DNA of 64,000 nucleotides from NCBI GenBank assembly GCA_964630925.1, contig CAZVZK010000040.1, positions 9,006 through 73,005 on the forward strand, given 5' to 3'. This DNA comes from RGDT01 sp964630925. Lineage in GTDB: Bacteria; Planctomycetota; Planctomycetia; Gemmatales; Gemmataceae. The notes below the pieces were generated by a model. That model was given only the letters and a program-made list of their open reading frames with translations, made no database searches and had not been told where the DNA came from. Of the stretch, positions 48,552 through 57,535 are shown in pieces. Each line of letters starts with the position of its first letter. The stretch's first letter is position 1. Made by a program: the position numbers and the translations under genes.

Positions 48552-48727
48552 GGCCATCCGGTCCCTTCGCTCAGGTGGCAAGGATCCACTCCCATCGCCC
48601 CGCACGGCCGGGCGGCCCGGACCCGCCCGTGAAGGACGTACCGGGAGGGGCCGACTTGGCCCCTCCCGGTCTGTAAATCTCATCTTGGCGGCCCCGGACC
48701 CGCTTGTAAAGGCGAATTCCGGCCCTT

Positions 48728-49393
48728 TCATCCATCGACCTCATCCGGCACCGCGCGCAGCACCTCGCGCCTCCAGTCCACGCGATGCACCGGCCAGCCC
48801 CACGCCGTCCACCCGCCCCGCCGCACCCGGTGCGGCCGGGCGTGCTCGTGCACGTACCCCAGGCACTCCGCCTCCGCCCCCGACAGCGTCTTCCCCGCAC
48901 GCCACAGGTTGGCCCGCCGCCTCGTCACCCGCCCGTTATCGACCACGGTGATGAGCGACGGCTCGGGCAGATCGAGGAGCCGCCACGCGATCAGCTCATG
49001 GCTCGCCGTCGGGAACACCGACTTGAGATGCTCCAGGTCGAAGCCGCACGCCCGCGCCTCGTCCGCCAGCCAGGCGTCCGGCACGAGCAGGCGCGCCGCG
49101 AACAGGTTCGTGAGCGACTCGCCGAGCAACGGCCTCGGCCCGTCGCCGACGCCGAGATGACGCAGGATGTCGCCCTTGAGATGCTCGCCGATCTGCCGGG
49201 CGGCCTGGAGCTGCAGCCCCTCCGCGTCGAGGGGGCCGGCCTTCTTGCGGTCCGGCTCCGGGAGTTTCAGGTGCGCCCGCGCGAGCCGCACCGCATCGAC
49301 GGGCGGGACGCCGACGCCCGCATCCTCCAGGAGCCCCTCGATGGCCCGCCGCACGGCGGCATGGGCCTCCTCGCGTGCCAGGTCGTCACTCAT
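48728..49393 (-). CDS. IrrE/ImmA-like (DUF955) protein with degenerate zinc motif
   Basis: 221 residues. The pattern LQAARQIGEHLKGDILRHL, GESLTNLFAARLLVPDAWL, then HELIAWRLLDLP follows the IrrE N-terminal peptidase layout (HExx(x)H helix, E-x3-N-x-F-A-x-x-LLxP helix). The zinc helix, normally starting HE, reads RQIGEH (66-71), so at least one zinc ligand and the catalytic Glu are replaced. It may be a non-catalytic sensor or scaffold. No HTH or Xre partner is adjacent. The ATG at 49393 begins the conserved region. Confidence 0.6.
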   Translation of the reverse strand: MSDDLAREEAHAAVRRAIEGLLEDAGVGVPPVDAVRLARAHLKLPEPDRKKAGPLDAEGLQLQAARQIGEHLKGDILRHLGVGDGPRPLLGESLTNLFAARLLVPDAWLADEARACGFDLEHLKSVFPTASHELIAWRLLDLPEPSLITVVDNGRVTRRRANLWRAGKTLSGAEAECLGYVHEHARPHRVRRGGWTAWGWPVHRVDWRREVLRAVPDEVDG

Positions 49394-49543
49394 GGCTGGG
49401 CCTCCGGGATGCGGGCGACACCCGTTCAGTATCGCACGGGCGCGGCCGAAAGAAAAGGACCGCAGGCACGCGACGCCGCCGGGGATTGCCGGATGGCGGC
49501 GGACGGCGGACAATGAGCGCCTGCCCTCCCGTGGAGCGACCTG

Positions 49544-49891
49544 ATGCGTGCCATCCTCGCCGTCCTGTTCCTCTCGGCCACTGCCCTCGCCGCCGAGCCG
49601 ACGGGGGTGATCGTTCAGTTCAACGGGAAGAAGGCCGGCGACGCCAAGGCGGACACGAAGGACAAGGCGTTCAAGCCGGTCTTCGAGAAGGACCTCAAGG
49701 CCATCGCCGCGAGGCTGCCCGGCAAGCCGGACCTCAAGCTGACGGGCTGGTTCACGATCATCAACGGCGGCGCCATCTCCTGGGGCAAGGTCGAGAAGGG
49801 CGTGGCAGAGAAGCTCAAGTCCGAGCTGGAGAAGCTGCCCTACGTCAAGATGGTGGAGCTGGACATCCCGACCCCACCCCCGGGCCGCTGA
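49544..49891 (+). CDS. Small secreted protein, Inhibitor_I9-like
   Basis: 115 residues with a clear signal peptide (MRAILAVLFLSATALAAEP). The mature part (VIVQFNGKK, FEKDLKAIAARLPG, WFTIINGG, KLKSELEKLPYVKMVELD) follows the beta-alpha-beta-beta-alpha-beta order and ends like the subtilisin propeptide/I9 family, where a final strand DPxVxxVExD-type occurs. A protease-inhibitor or chaperone role is a guess. No protease gene is next to it. Confidence 0.6.
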   Translation: MRAILAVLFLSATALAAEPTGVIVQFNGKKAGDAKADTKDKAFKPVFEKDLKAIAARLPGKPDLKLTGWFTIINGGAISWGKVEKGVAEKLKSELEKLPYVKMVELDIPTPPPGR

Positions 49892-50015
49892 CCGCCGCTC
49901 ACGGCCCCGTCTGTTCCGTCGGCTCGTGCGCTTCCACGCGATTCGGGATCACGCGGCCCGAAGGGGATCTGGGGCGCCTCACCCCAGCTCGCAGGCCGAG
50001 AGTGAGGTAATCCCC

Positions 50016-50918
50016 TCAGAACGCCAGATGCACGAAGCCGCCGTACCCCAGCGCGCTCACCCCGAGCAGCCCCGCCAGGAGCCACAGCGTCGTGCTCGTC
50101 TTGCGCGACAGGGCCAGCGTCGCCACCACCGCGCCGATCTGCCCGGCCAGCATGGCGTAGAAGAAGTTCTGGCTCCGCTGGCGGTGCTTGTCCGACACCG
50201 CCGTCACCACGTGGACCCGCGCGTCGTACAGGAACCCGAGCTGCTGCTCCATGAACGACTCCGCCCTGTAGCGGCGCTGCTCCATCGCGAACCACGCCGC
50301 CTTCGCCGCCGCCGCGTCCGACGCCTTGGCCTTCTTCACCAGCACGCCCGCCTTCTTCACCGGGCTGTCCCATTTCCTGTCCGTCGTCGCGATGAAGTCG
50401 GCGGCGGCGTCGATGGCCGCGTTGATCTCCGCCGGCTTGACCTGGCTCGCCATCTTGAGGATCTCCTCCTCCGGCTTGCGGTCCCGGATCGCGTCGAGCA
50501 CCGCCCGCGTCTTCTCGTCCGGCCTGGGGAAGTCCACACGCGGCGGCAGCTCCTTGCCCTTCTCGTCCTTGCCCGCCAGCCACCGGGCCGCCTCCTTCTC
50601 GTCGTCCCCGGAGGCCAGGGCCAGGAAATCGGGCAGGGCGACGCCCCCGGCGAGGAGCCCCGCCGCCGTCCCCTCCATGATCAGCGAGCGGTTGCGCTTC
50701 AGTCCGGCGAAGGTCCACTGGTTGGTGGCCCGCGCCTGGTCTTGCCCCGCCGCCGTCCGCCAGAACATGGCCTTCTGCAATTCGCCGCTGGACAGGCCGG
50801 CGAAGACCGTCGCGATGGCGGTCATCGCCACGGGGATGGCGACCGCCAGCTTGTCGAGCAGTGACGGCGGCGGCTCGGCGGCCGGCGTCTCGGGGGAAGG
50901 GGCCGTGGTGATGGACAT
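50016..50918 (-). CDS. DUF4337-like membrane protein
   Basis: 300 residues: a Pro/Ala-rich N-terminus, one transmembrane helix (about 25-45), a soluble Lys/Ala-rich helical region (about 60-240), then two transmembrane helices at the C-terminus. QARATNQWTFAGLKRNRSLIMEG is close to the DUF4337 QWxxYQAKxxK signature. Function unknown. TACAAT at 50946-50951 and GGAGG precede the ATG at 50918. Confidence 0.7.
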   Translation of the reverse strand: MSITTAPSPETPAAEPPPSLLDKLAVAIPVAMTAIATVFAGLSSGELQKAMFWRTAAGQDQARATNQWTFAGLKRNRSLIMEGTAAGLLAGGVALPDFLALASGDDEKEAARWLAGKDEKGKELPPRVDFPRPDEKTRAVLDAIRDRKPEEEILKMASQVKPAEINAAIDAAADFIATTDRKWDSPVKKAGVLVKKAKASDAAAAKAAWFAMEQRRYRAESFMEQQLGFLYDARVHVVTAVSDKHRQRSQNFFYAMLAGQIGAVVATLALSRKTSTTLWLLAGLLGVSALGYGGFVHLAF

Positions 50919-50945
50919 GGCTGGGGCCTCCGGTGGGCGGCGCTG

Positions 50946-50951
50946 ATTGTA
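50946..50951 (-). promoter_or_regulatory. Putative -10 element (TACAAT)
   Basis: TACAAT on the minus strand lies 27 nt before the ATG of the DUF4337-like gene. Confidence 0.5.
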
Positions 50952-50999
50952 CGGGAGAGCCCGGCCCCCGGCGGCCGGGTGTCGCTCCGTGTACCGCAC

Positions 51000-51779
51000 T
51001 CACCACGCCACCCACCCGGTCCCGCCGCACAGGCCACAATCCTCCGTGTACGGGAAGGTGTCCTCGACACCGTCCCCGCCGCAATCGGGGCAGTTGAACA
51101 CCTCGTCCGCCGTCGGGGCGAGGTGCGGGTCGAGTTCGCATCCCTGCTCGTCCGGCGTCTCCATCCACAGATCGGCACAGAAGAACTCACCCTTTGCGTA
51201 CCCGGCCTTCATCATGTCCCCACCTTGGTCCAGGCTGTCGATGCACACCTCGAACGGGCGGAGCTCATCCTTCCCCCTCAGGACGACGCGCCAGAACGCA
51301 TCCGCGACCCGCTCCTTGATGGTCCAGCTCGTCTCCGCCCGGCGGAAGGCGAGGGCCGGCCCATTCCCGTCCTCCACGCATACAAACGGCACGATCGACA
51401 GCGGGCCGGCCGCCCTCGCATCCAGGACGGCCAGGAAGGGGAAGTCGAGCAGCTCCGGCCGCCACGGGAAGCGGGGCGAGAGGGGCCGGAATCCGAACGC
51501 GGCTGGGATGCGGGCGCGGGCCCACAAACAGAGCCCCCAGCCAGACCCGCCGTCGATATCTAACAAGGAGGGGATGTCAGCCGGGTCAGGCATGTACTGA
51601 TCGATGGGGTATTCCGGGCAGCCCTCCGCCCCCGCGTCGAAATCGAACAGCGCCGGGACGAGCAGGACGCCCCTTCGACGGATCGCCGGGGCGAGAGGCC
51701 CGTGCAAGACGATATCCGGGATCGACGGGGCCGCCCCACTTTTGGTGTCGCCCTGGGTCCGTCGGCTCATGGGAGTCAC
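51000..51779 (-). CDS. Hypothetical protein with DnaJ-type zinc-finger tail
   Basis: 259 residues. The body has no recognised domain (many Pro, Phe and Trp). The C-terminus reads CPDCGGDGVEDTFPYTEDCGLCGGTGW, two CxxCxGxG-type motifs as in DnaJ zinc fingers, so a metal-binding or client-binding tail is likely. TAGAAT at 51801-51806 gives a short leader. An in-frame ATG three codons downstream is an alternative start. Confidence 0.6.
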   Translation of the reverse strand: MTPMSRRTQGDTKSGAAPSIPDIVLHGPLAPAIRRRGVLLVPALFDFDAGAEGCPEYPIDQYMPDPADIPSLLDIDGGSGWGLCLWARARIPAAFGFRPLSPRFPWRPELLDFPFLAVLDARAAGPLSIVPFVCVEDGNGPALAFRRAETSWTIKERVADAFWRVVLRGKDELRPFEVCIDSLDQGGDMMKAGYAKGEFFCADLWMETPDEQGCELDPHLAPTADEVFNCPDCGGDGVEDTFPYTEDCGLCGGTGWVAW

Positions 51780-51800
51780 CCCGCGCTTGTCTACCGCCTG

Positions 51801-51806
51801 ATTCTA
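51801..51806 (-). promoter_or_regulatory. Putative -10 element (TAGAAT)
   Basis: TAGAAT on the minus strand lies 21 nt before the start at 51779. Confidence 0.45.
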
Positions 51807-51904
51807 CCGAAGCGCCCCCGGTTCCGCTTGGCAGACGCCCCGCCGGCCGGTAACCTGATACTCACCTGCCTGCACGCTTCCCACGCCCCGCCGAGGTCCT
51901 CTCC

Positions 51905-53344
51905 ATGAAACGCCTCCTCCTGGCCCTGGCCGCCGGCCTGCTCGTCTTCGGCCCCGCGTCCGCCGACGCCCCCAAGGACAAGGACAAGGCCCCCGCCGGC
52001 CCCGTCAGCTACTACAAGGACGTCCGCCGCGTCTTCCAGCAGGCCTGCCAGGGCTGCCATCAGCCCGCACGCCCCCAGGGCGGCTTCGTCATGACCGCCC
52101 ACGCCGAGCTGCTCAAGGCCGGCGACACCGGCAAGCCCGGCGTCGTCCCCGGCAAGCCCGGCGACAGCGAGATCCTCAAGCAGATCACCCCCGCCGCCGG
52201 CAAGGCCGCCATGCCCAAGGGCAAGCCGCCGCTGTCCTCCGACGAGGTCGCCCTCGTCAAACGCTGGATCGAGGAGGGCGCCAAGGACGACACCCCGAAG
52301 TCGGCCATCGACACCGTTTCCGAGAAGAGCCCGCCCGTCTACACCCTGCCCCCCGTCATCACGGCCCTCGACTACTCCCCCGACGGCGCCACCCTCGCCG
52401 TCTCCGGCTACCACGAAGTGCTGCTGCACAGGGCCGACGGCTCGGGCGTGATCGGACGCCTCATCGGCCTCAGCGAGCGCGTGCAGTCGCTGGCCTTCTC
52501 GCCCGACGGCAAGTCGCTCGCCGTCGCCGGCGGATCGCCCGGACGCTTCGGCGAGATCCAGGTGTGGGACGTGGCCAAGAAGAAGCTCAAGCTCTCCGCC
52601 TCGCTCACGTTCGACACCCTCTACGGCGTGAGCTGGTCGCCGGACGGCACCAAGATCGCCGTCGGCTGCTCGGACAACAGCGTGCGGGCCATCGACGCCG
52701 ACACCGGCAAGCAGATCCTGTTCATGAACACGCACACCGACTGGGCGCTGGGGACCGCGTTCTCGTCCGACAGCAAGCACCTGGTGAGCGTGAGCCGCGA
52801 CATGTCCGCCCGCCTCACGGTCGTCGAGACGCAGAGGTTCGTGGACAACATCACCTCCATCACGCCGGGCCGCCTCAAGGGCGGCATCCAGGCTGTCGCC
52901 CTCCGCCCCCAGGCCAAGGCGTCCGAGGTCACCGGCGTGGACGGGGCCAAGAAGCTGTACGACGAGATCGTCTTCGCCGGCAGCGACGGCGTGCCGCGGC
53001 TCTACAAGATCCACCGCGTCAAGCAGCGCACCATCGACGACGACGACAACCGCGTCCGCCTCTTCCCCGGCATGACGGGCCGCATCTTCTCCATCCGGTG
53101 CAACAAGGACGGCACGCGCTTCGCCGCCGGCGCCAGCCTGGACGGCAAGGGCGAGCTTTACGTCTACGACGCCAACACCGCCAAGGTCATCTCCAAGTTA
53201 CAGACGACGGCCCTGTATGCCGTCGCCTACCGGCCCGATGGCAAGCAGGTCGCGTGCGCCGGCCTCGACGGCACAATCCGCCTCGTGGACCCCGACACGG
53301 GCAAGGTGGCGAAGGAGTTCCTGGCGGTGACCTTGAAGAAGTGA
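51905..53344 (+). CDS. Secreted cytochrome c (PSCyt1-type) fused to WD40 propeller
   Basis: 479 residues with a signal peptide (MKRLLLALAAGLLVFGPASADAP). CQGCH at about 48-52 is a single heme c site in a planctomycete-type cytochrome domain (FQQACQGCHQPARPQGGF), ending near LVKRWIEEGA. Residues about 145-475 are WD40-like blades (ALDYSPDGATLAVSG, SLAFSPDGKSLAVAG, VSWSPDGTKIAVG, VAYRPDGKQVACAG). Such proteins commonly sit next to DUF1549/DUF1553 cytochromes, as here, and probably belong to the same extracytoplasmic machinery. Confidence 0.85.
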   Translation: MKRLLLALAAGLLVFGPASADAPKDKDKAPAGPVSYYKDVRRVFQQACQGCHQPARPQGGFVMTAHAELLKAGDTGKPGVVPGKPGDSEILKQITPAAGKAAMPKGKPPLSSDEVALVKRWIEEGAKDDTPKSAIDTVSEKSPPVYTLPPVITALDYSPDGATLAVSGYHEVLLHRADGSGVIGRLIGLSERVQSLAFSPDGKSLAVAGGSPGRFGEIQVWDVAKKKLKLSASLTFDTLYGVSWSPDGTKIAVGCSDNSVRAIDADTGKQILFMNTHTDWALGTAFSSDSKHLVSVSRDMSARLTVVETQRFVDNITSITPGRLKGGIQAVALRPQAKASEVTGVDGAKKLYDEIVFAGSDGVPRLYKIHRVKQRTIDDDDNRVRLFPGMTGRIFSIRCNKDGTRFAAGASLDGKGELYVYDANTAKVISKLQTTALYAVAYRPDGKQVACAGLDGTIRLVDPDTGKVAKEFLAVTLKK

Positions 53345-53566
53345 CGCGCCGGGAGCGGGTTGCGTGGGAGGTGCCCGTTCACCCGACATCTGGAGCTGGA
53401 CAACATGAGCCGGGGGTGGGAGGCCACCGCGCCGGTGTCGGCGGCCTGACCGATGGCCCTGGAGTGCAAGATCCGCCCGGGAGTTGCATTCCCGCGCGGT
53501 GCGGGTGTGTGGGGGGCTGATATGAAAGGCAAGTTGCCCCACCCCGGCCCACCCCACCTGTCTCCT

Positions 53567-53600
53567 CGCTGATCCCTGACGGGGCCGCTCGCCTGATCCG
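53567..53600. repeat. GGATCAGGCGAGCGG hairpin element, copy C
   Basis: On the minus strand GGATCAGGCGAGCGG is followed by CCCCGTCAGGG. It lies between the WD40 cytochrome and the PSCyt1 gene, near the end of the 279-base gene-free stretch 53345-53623, which otherwise shows no gene. Confidence 0.6.
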
Positions 53601-53611
53601 CGCCGATGGGG

Positions 53612-53617
53612 TACAAT
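53612..53617 (+). promoter_or_regulatory. -10 element (TACAAT) of a leaderless PSCyt1 transcript
   Basis: TACAAT is followed by AGCCGG and then ATG at 53624, the same 6-nt spacing seen for bioA. The expected +1 coincides with the start codon. Confidence 0.6.
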
Positions 53618-53623
53618 AGCCGG

Positions 53624-56092
53624 ATGGCAGCTCTCCTCCTGCTCCTGGCGGCCGCCGCCGGCCCACCGGCCCGCTGGTCGTTCGAGCGCGACGTCCGGCC
53701 CATCCTCCGCGCGCACTGCACCGAGTGCCACGGCGAGGCCCCCAAATTCAAAGGCGGCCTCGACCTGCGCCTGCGCCGCGCCGCCGTCGCCCACGGGGCC
53801 GTCGTACCCGGCAGGCCGAAGGACAGCCCGCTGTGGCAGCACGTCAACGCCGGTAAGATGCCGCCGGGCAAGGTCAAGCTCTCGCCGCGCGACGCCGACG
53901 CCCTGCGCGGCTGGATCGCCGCCGGCGCCCCCGTGGCCCGCCCCGAGCCGGCGAAGGTCCCGCCCGGCGCGTACTACACCGACGACGACCGCTCCCACTG
54001 GGCGTACCGGCCCCTCGCCCAGGTCGCGCGGAGTATCGATGAATTGCTCCTCGACAGGCTGCACGCCAACGACCTCACCTTCGCACCGCAGGCCGACCGC
54101 TACACCCTCCTCCGCCGCGTCGCGTTCACCCTCACAGGCCTGCCGCCCACGCCGGACGAGGTCATCGACTTCATCACCGACCTGCGCCCCGACGCCTACG
54201 AGCGTCTCGTGGACCGCCTCCTCGCCAGCCCGGCCTACGGTGAGCGGTGGGGACGCCACTGGCTCGACGTGGCCGGCTACGCCGACTCGCACGGCTACAG
54301 CGGGGCCGACCCGGTCCGCCCGCACGCCTGGAAGTACCGCGACTGGGTGGTCCGCGCCCTCAACGCCGACATGCCCCTCGACCGGTTCATCATCGAGCAG
54401 TTGGCCGGCGACGAGCTGGCCGGCGCCTCCCGCGACGCCCACGCCATCGAGCGCCTGACCGCCACCGGCTTCCTGCGCACCGCGCCGGACGGCACCGCCA
54501 CCCCCGGCACCGACACCAGCTTCGCCGCGAATCAGAACGTCGCCGACACGGTGCAGATCGTCGGCACCGCGCTGCTGGGCATGACGATGCATTGCGCCCA
54601 GTGCCACAACCACCGCTACGACCCCATCCCGCAGGCCGACTACTACCGCCTCCGCGCCGTCTTCGAGCCGGCCCTCGACCCGTCGGCGTGGCGTGGCCCG
54701 ATGGCCCGGCGTATCTCGCTGCTGTCGGACTTCGCCCGCGAGAGGTCGGCCCGCATCGAGAGCGAGGCGCGGAAGCTCGACCGCGCCCGCGCCGTCCTCC
54801 AGGCCGAACACATCGAGCGCGTCCTGTTGCTCCAGCTCGCCAAGGTGCCGGAGGCCGACCGCGCCGCCGTCGAGGCCGCCCGCCGCTCCCAGAAGCGGAC
54901 GAAGGAGCAGGACGAGCTGCTGCGCAAGTACCCGTTCACGAACGTCACCCCCGGCTCGCTCTACCTCTACGACCGCAAGGCGGCCAACGAGCTGGAGGCC
55001 GAGGCCAAGAAGGCGGCGGCCCTGCGGGCGACCAAGCCGCACGAGGACTTCATCGACGCCCTCACCGAGGTGCCCGGCAAGGTGCCGGTCACGAAGGTCT
55101 TCCACCGCGGCGACCCGGCCCTGCCGCGCGAGGCCGTGCCGCCCGGCGCGCCGTCGATCCTCGGCCTGCCGGCCATCGCCGACAAGGACGCGGCCCGTCC
55201 CACCACGGGGCGCCGCCTGGCGTTCGCCCGCCTCGTCGTGAGCGGCAAGCACCCGCTGACGGCGCGTGTCCTGGCCAACCGCGTCTGGATGCACCACTTC
55301 GGCCGCGGCATCGTCTCCACGCCGGGCGACTTCGGCGTCCTCGGCAGCCCGCCGTCGCACCCCGAGCTTCTCGATAAGCTGGCCGATGAGCTGATGCGTG
55401 GCTGGTCGCTCAAGCGCCTGCACCGCCTGATCTTGACCAGCGCCGCCTTCCGCCAGGGCTGGCGCGACTCGGCGGACGCCCGCCGCATCGACCCCGACAA
55501 CGTCCTCCTCTGGCGTGCCCCCCTCCGCCGCCTGGAGGCGGAGGCCCTGCGCGACGCCCTGCTATCGGTGTCGGGCGTCCTGTACCGGCGGATCGGCGGC
55601 TCGCCGGTGCCGGTGATGCCGGACCTGACGGGGCGGATCATCATCGGCCTGGACCGCCGCGACGGGGCGGGCTACCTGCGCGGCGACCCCGTCGATCTGC
55701 GCGAGGAGCAGTACCGCCGCGGGCTGTACATCCAGGCGCGGCGGAGCATGGTGCTGTCGTCGATGGAGCCGTTCGACCCGGCGACGCCGTCGCCCTGCAC
55801 GGAGCGACGCCTCGCCTCGACGGCCCCGCAGCAGGCGTTGATGATGCTCAATAGTTTCTTCGTCGGCGAGCGCTCACGCGGCCTGGCCGCCCGCGTCATG
55901 CCGGAATCGACGACGGAGGCGCGCATCCGCCTCGCGTGGCTGATCGCGCTGGGCAAGCCGATCACGCCCGACGAGGCCGCCGACGCCGCCGCGTTCGTGC
56001 GCCGGCAGTCGGCGCTGGTCGGCGAGAAGGCGGCGCTGGAGCTGTTCTGCCAGGCGGTCCTGGCGAGCAACGCCTTCCTATACATCGATTGA
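53624..56092 (+). CDS. PSCyt1-DUF1549-DUF1553 planctomycete cytochrome
   Basis: 822 residues, classic order: short signal (MAALLLLLAAAAGPPA), PSCyt1 heme domain with CTECH, then DUF1549 (TYxLLRRVAFTLTGLPPTPDEV-like, ERWGRHWLDVAGYADSHGY), a second CxxCH (CAQCHNH, with YYRLRAVFEP after it), a coiled-coil stretch (about 380-460) and DUF1553 (ANRVWMHHFGRGIVSTPGDFG, RRLEAEALRDALLSVSG). It probably acts outside the cytoplasm with the DUF1501 protein that follows 8 nt later; the substrate of this very common pair is unknown, though links to polymer degradation have been proposed. Confidence 0.93.
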   Translation: MAALLLLLAAAAGPPARWSFERDVRPILRAHCTECHGEAPKFKGGLDLRLRRAAVAHGAVVPGRPKDSPLWQHVNAGKMPPGKVKLSPRDADALRGWIAAGAPVARPEPAKVPPGAYYTDDDRSHWAYRPLAQVARSIDELLLDRLHANDLTFAPQADRYTLLRRVAFTLTGLPPTPDEVIDFITDLRPDAYERLVDRLLASPAYGERWGRHWLDVAGYADSHGYSGADPVRPHAWKYRDWVVRALNADMPLDRFIIEQLAGDELAGASRDAHAIERLTATGFLRTAPDGTATPGTDTSFAANQNVADTVQIVGTALLGMTMHCAQCHNHRYDPIPQADYYRLRAVFEPALDPSAWRGPMARRISLLSDFARERSARIESEARKLDRARAVLQAEHIERVLLLQLAKVPEADRAAVEAARRSQKRTKEQDELLRKYPFTNVTPGSLYLYDRKAANELEAEAKKAAALRATKPHEDFIDALTEVPGKVPVTKVFHRGDPALPREAVPPGAPSILGLPAIADKDAARPTTGRRLAFARLVVSGKHPLTARVLANRVWMHHFGRGIVSTPGDFGVLGSPPSHPELLDKLADELMRGWSLKRLHRLILTSAAFRQGWRDSADARRIDPDNVLLWRAPLRRLEAEALRDALLSVSGVLYRRIGGSPVPVMPDLTGRIIIGLDRRDGAGYLRGDPVDLREEQYRRGLYIQARRSMVLSSMEPFDPATPSPCTERRLASTAPQQALMMLNSFFVGERSRGLAARVMPESTTEARIRLAWLIALGKPITPDEAADAAAFVRRQSALVGEKAALELFCQAVLASNAFLYID

Positions 56093-56100
56093 GGTGGCCC

Positions 56101-57528
56101 ATGCCGACACGCCGCGAGCTGCTCCACGATGCGACCCTCGGCGTCGGCACGCTGGCCCTGGCCTGCATGCTCCGCGAGGAGGGCCTTCTCGCCGCCCCCG
56201 TCAAGCCCGACCTCACGCCGCGGCAGCACGACCTGAAGCCGCGGCCCCCGCACTTCGCGCCCAAGGCGAAGGCGATGATCTCGCTGTTCATGCAGGGCGG
56301 GCCGTCGCACGTCGATCTGACCGACCCCAAGCCGGGGATGGCGAAGTACGACGGCAAGGCGTTCCCCGGCACGATCAAGTACGACAACGCCGCCGAGGCG
56401 TCCTCGCGCGTCCTGCACAGCCCGTGGAAGTTCAGGAAGCATGGCCGCAGCGGCATCGAGGTCAGCGAGCTGCTCCCCGGCCTCGCGTCCATCGTCGATG
56501 AGATCACCCTCATCCGCTCCATGCGCACGGGCGTGAATAACCACGTCCAGTCCATCCACGCGCTCAACACCGGACGCATCCAGGCGGGGCGACCCGTGCT
56601 GGGGTCGTGGCTGACCTACGCCATCGGCTCGATGAGCCGCGACCTGCCGGCGTTCGTGGCGCTGACCGACGCGGCCAGCCTGCCGGTGGCCGGCGTCGAG
56701 CACTGGTCGAACGGGTGGCTGCCGTCGGTGTACCAGGGGACGGCGGTGCGTCCGCGCGAGCCGCGCATCCTCGACCTGGAGCCGCCGCCGCGGATCAAGG
56801 GCAGGCCGCAGGAGGAGCTGCTGGGCTACATCGGGCGGATGAACAGGCGGCACGCGGCGGCGCGGCCCGGTGAATCCGACCTGGAGGCGCGTATCAACAC
56901 GTTCGAGCTGGCGGCCCGCATGCAGACGGCGGCCGGCGACGCCCTCGACGTGACGCGCGAGCCGGCCGGGGTGCGGCACGCCTACGGCCTGGACGACGAC
57001 GCGACGCGCGACTACGGCACGCGCTGCCTGATCGCACGGCGGCTGATCGAGCGCGGCGTGCGCTTCGTGCAGGTCCACGTCCGTGACCAGTTCTGGGACC
57101 ACCACGGACGCATCAAGAAGGGCCTGCCCGCCGCCTGCCTGCACACCGACCGCCCCGTGACGGCGCTGGTGAAGGACCTGAAGGCGCGCGGCCTGCTCGA
57201 CAGCACCGTGGTGGCGTGGGGCGGCGAGATGGGCCGGCTGCCGGTGATCCAGAACGACAAGGGCGACAACGCGGGCCGCGACCACAACACCTACGGCTTC
57301 AGCATGTGGCTGGCCGGTGGCGGCTTCAAGGCCGGCCACGTCCACGGCGCGACGGACGACTTCGCGCACCACGCGGTCACGGACGTGGTGAACCACTACG
57401 ACCTGCACGCGACGCTGCTGCACCTGTTCGGCCTGGACCACGAGAGGCTGACGTACAAGCGCAACGGGCGCGAGGCGACGCTGACCGACGGCCAGCCGGC
57501 GCGTGTGGTGAAGGATCTGCTGGCGTGA
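56101..57528 (+). CDS. DUF1501 protein (sulfatase/alkaline-phosphatase-like fold)
   Basis: 475 residues. An N-terminal Tat-like signal (TRRELLHDATLGVGTLALA) fits export. FMQGGPSHVDLTDPKP is the hallmark start of the DUF1501 domain, and WGGEMGRLPV with DHNTYGF and DDFAHHAVTDVVNHYDLHATLLHLFGLDHERLTY are its conserved late motifs. The fold belongs to the alkaline phosphatase superfamily. The partner of the preceding PSCyt1-DUF1549-DUF1553 gene in most planctomycetes; function unproven. Confidence 0.93.
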   Translation: MPTRRELLHDATLGVGTLALACMLREEGLLAAPVKPDLTPRQHDLKPRPPHFAPKAKAMISLFMQGGPSHVDLTDPKPGMAKYDGKAFPGTIKYDNAAEASSRVLHSPWKFRKHGRSGIEVSELLPGLASIVDEITLIRSMRTGVNNHVQSIHALNTGRIQAGRPVLGSWLTYAIGSMSRDLPAFVALTDAASLPVAGVEHWSNGWLPSVYQGTAVRPREPRILDLEPPPRIKGRPQEELLGYIGRMNRRHAAARPGESDLEARINTFELAARMQTAAGDALDVTREPAGVRHAYGLDDDATRDYGTRCLIARRLIERGVRFVQVHVRDQFWDHHGRIKKGLPAACLHTDRPVTALVKDLKARGLLDSTVVAWGGEMGRLPVIQNDKGDNAGRDHNTYGFSMWLAGGGFKAGHVHGATDDFAHHAVTDVVNHYDLHATLLHLFGLDHERLTYKRNGREATLTDGQPARVVKDLLA

Positions 57529-57535
57529 GGCCGCT

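Noticed and set aside
53198..55423. 741-codon open frame antisense to the PSCyt1 gene
   Set aside because: Low-complexity Gly/Arg/Val translation with no motifs, fully covered by well-supported plus-strand genes.
55672..57441. 589-codon minus-strand frame opposite the DUF1501 gene
   Set aside because: No motif and explained by antisense of high-GC3 codons.
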